A stretch of 64,000 nucleotides of DNA from Aquanectria penicillioides (lineage: Eukaryota > Ascomycota > Sordariomycetes > Hypocreales > Nectriaceae), in the NCBI GenBank assembly GCA_003415625.1, contig PYIU01000009.1:2914001-2978000 (forward strand). The letters run 5' to 3'. The position numbers and the translations under genes were made by a program. Below the pieces are notes generated by a model. That model had not been told where the DNA came from and searched no databases. It saw nothing but the letters and a program-made list of their open reading frames with translations. Of this stretch, positions 61,487-64,000 are shown piece after piece. Numbering within the stretch: the stretch's first letter is position 1; each line of letters starts with the position of its first letter.

Positions 61487-63344
61487 ATGGCTTCTTCCAT
61501 GGACTTCAACAAGGACGGCTCCAACGTCGAGAATGTCGAAAACGTCGACGTGGAGATTCTCAAGGAGGACGGCCTCAACAACAAGGCCGTCGGCGTCATG
61601 GGCACGGTGAAGCTCACAGAGGGAGCCATCGTGTACATCCCAACGCCGACTGCCGATCCCCGAGGTCAGACAGGCTGCGCGCGGTGTAGAGGCATTGCTA
61701 ATACTAGCAAGATCCGTTAAACATGATGATGTGGCAAAAGCTGACTGTCTTGGTTGTGATTTCCATCTGTAAGACTCTCTCTCCGCTTCAATCATGGTTT
61801 ACCACTGACACTTTTTTCAAGTTTCGACCTTGGGCCTTGCCCTCGTCTCCGGATTTGGAGGTCTTTTGAATTTTTATATCCCCGAATATGCGGCCGCCGG
61901 CAAGGGATACGCCGATATTACACATCTCATGACTTACCCAACACTCTTCATGTATGAACTACGATATTCATTTATTTCAAACTTACCTTACTTGGAGATT
62001 GCATGCTCACTCTTGTGACTACATAGGGGCATTGGTAACCTCATTGGTATGCCAGTCGCGATTGGTGTCGGTCGACGAATCGTCCTTCTCATTTCCACAG
62101 TCGTCATGATTGTCGGCGCTGTCCTCTGCGCCACGGCGAAGAACTATGAATGGCAACTTGGCGCCCGCATGGTTCTTGGGCTTGCTGCAGGACAAAGCGA
62201 GGCGTTGGTTCCGATGATTACGCAGGTGCGACGAAAACCCTGCCACCCTTCACCATGCAGTCCATGACTAACATGAGTTTGATAGGAAATCTTCTTCCTG
62301 CACGAGCGTAGCCGTGGTCTCATGATCCAGCAGACTATCCAGGTCATCCTCACTGCGGTCTGGGTGCTGTTCGCGAGTCCCATCGCCGGAGCCATCACTC
62401 CCCAGTGGTGGTACGGCCTCGGCGCGATCCTCGCCGGAGCTCAGCTCGTCCTCGCCTTCTTCTTCGTGCCCGAGACCAAGTACGAGCGATCCTTGACCTC
62501 GTTCCAGGAAGGCGATAAGTCGGGGGATGAGGACGACTCCGAGCCTGTTGTGTGCACGGTGCGACCGGAGCTGGACTTTGTCAACTTTGAGCCGCGAACC
62601 TGGCGATCGGACTGGAGACTCTGGGTCGGACAGCCTTCGCTCAAGACTTGCTGGTCCATCATCGTCCAGACCTTTGAACTTGTGCTGTTCCCCAATGTCT
62701 TTTGGGCCATGTGCCTCAACGGCGCCACGCTCGGCATCAACGTTGCCATCGGAACCACGTACGGCACCATCGTCACCAGCCCGCCCTACAACTGGCCCGA
62801 TACTTCCGCCAGCTACGTCAACTGCGGCCAGATCGTGACGGCGCTGGTGGCTCTTCCATTCTTCGGACACGGCTCGGACTGGATTATCAAGAAGTTTGCC
62901 AACCGTCGGGGCGGCCTTCACGAGCCCGAGATTAGAATTATTCCCCTGATCCTCCCCATCATCATCGGTTGCTTCACATCCGTCCTCTACGGCCTTGCTG
63001 CGCAGAACCCCGAAAAGTACCACTGGTTCACATATGTGTGGGCGATTGCGGCCTACTACTTCTGCTTCGTTGGAGCAAACATTGTGGCCATTACGTACCT
63101 CTTGGACAGCTATCCCGCTCGAGCTGGCCCGCTGCTGGTTATTATTTGCGCTTTCCGTGGCATCATCTCCTTTGGCGTGAGCTATGGTATTTCTCCATTC
63201 ATCGAGAAGAGTGGATATGACGGAGCGTTTGGGGCTTTCGGTGGTCTCACTGCGGCCATGGGATTGTTGGGCATTCCCATCTATTTCTGGGGAAAGCAGA
63301 TTAGAGTTTTCACTGGCAAATTCTCCAAGTCTAAGACTGTGTAA
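61487..63344 (+). CDS. MFS transporter (five exons)
   Basis: Exons 61487-61664, 61712-61768, 61822-61951, 62027-62225, 62286-63344 (introns of 47, 53, 75 and 60 nt), 540 residues. Splicing exon 1 (DPRG ...) to exon 2 makes DPRDPLNMMMWQKL, the loop before helix 1 in fungal MFS proteins. About 12 membrane helices follow. Helix 2-3 region: MPVAIGVGRRIVLLIST (G-x-x-x-D/G-R-x-G-R-like motif A, degenerate), and a central acidic loop after helix 6 (SFQEGDKSGDEDDSEP). A GGLLNFYIPEY segment follows helix 1. The predicted substrate is unknown; the family contains drug/proton antiporters and other exporters. Confidence 0.9.
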
Positions 63345-64000
63345 ATATGTAAATATCCCATAATGGCATGAGGAGAATGGGAATCTGGTTCACACGTCGC
63401 TGTTGGATGTTTTGATTTTGTGGTATAGGTTAGGGGAGGTGGAGAAGGTTGTGCTAGCAACGCGCATACGTACATATTCAACAGCTTCAATTGATATTGA
63501 CATTGCAACATCGGACTGATTTTAAGCCGCATATGGTTTCATGTACCCCCTAGGACAAGTTTAAATTCTATGTATGCAAGCGGCAAAGCTCGCAGAAGTT
63601 CCCTCGCGCTGAGCCGGCGTGAGGATTAAGAGTAGCACGATTATTCCAACCGGGATGGCATTGTAGGATTAGATGAACTGGATAAGGACAGCTAGTCTCT
63701 TCCGTACCGAGCTTCGAGGGCAAATGTAATGCCGCATGAGGACGGGTACCTAGTCCACAGGCGGCTGCAAGCCAGATCGGAACAACCGAGAGGAACCGGT
63801 GGTCTGCACCCAGCCAGGCAGGAAGTCTGAGAAGCGGAGAGAAGTTGCCCAATGAAAAAGAAAAGTCGTTCTCGCAAAGGAACCAATCGGTAGAGTTGGT
63901 TTGCAGAATGAGCGATTACAAACCAATATGATGGGACTTAAGGGGTCGTAGAGCAGGGGGATATAGGAAACTAGCCACCGTTTTGAGACCTTTCGGCCGT
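63345..64000. other. Right end of window, no supported gene
   Basis: 3' flank of the MFS gene then sequence without a credible coding frame on either strand. Confidence 0.4.

Overview
The window is nuclear DNA of a filamentous ascomycete. Genes are split by short GT-AG introns of 46-78 nt with fungal donors and branch sites, several of them resolved exactly here, and the families are typical of Sordariomycetes: Pth11/rhodopsin-like membrane protein, STAND N-terminal domain, Zn2Cys6 and GATA factors, an SreA-type iron regulator and secreted cysteine-rich proteins. Codon use and content suggest Hypocreales, perhaps Trichoderma; the genus is an inference.

Layout. 1-14 kb: a phospholipase D-like gene cut by the window edge, a DsbA/FrnE-type oxidoreductase, an intron-containing tRNA-Arg(UCG), a TetX-like FAD monooxygenase whose start codon is out of frame across a C run, a decayed nitrilase gene beside an 81-residue protein that is only a Zn2Cys6 DNA-binding domain, a STAND-domain/retropepsin-like protein, a secreted cysteine-rich repeat protein and an Old Yellow Enzyme-type oxidoreductase. 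14.4-18.4 kb: AT-rich, gene-poor, with a roughly 300-bp inverted-repeat element (MITE-like).

18.4-29 kb is an iron-uptake locus: ferric reductase, FTR1-type permease and FET3-type multicopper oxidase (the last two divergent), followed by a small GATA factor with the two fingers and central Cys-rich motif of siderophore repressors (SreA/SRE/Urbs1). Matches to the SreA site ATCWGATAA lie in the FTR1/FET3 intergenic region and upstream of the reductase, so the locus appears to hold the reductive iron-assimilation genes together with a candidate regulator.

30.6-38.5 kb: a short-chain dehydrogenase, a seven-helix rhodopsin-like protein and a GMC oxidoreductase with a GC-AG intron. 38.8-48 kb: a giant gene (about 2275 aa) fusing a UPF1/ZNFX1-like SF1 helicase, an NFX1-like zinc-finger stretch, a coiled coil and three CbxX-type AAA+ modules, divergent from a gene for a 460-aa protein with a nuclease-like ELK motif. 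This pair is the best candidate for an undescribed system.

48-53.1 kb has no supported gene but many microsatellites. 53.1-63.3 kb is conserved housekeeping: a BAR-domain protein, cyclin H (Ccl1), an S15/CocE-type hydrolase, a phytanoyl-CoA dioxygenase-like protein and an MFS transporter. Exon structures were derived by hand from splice sites and reading frames; every multi-exon total is divisible by three.
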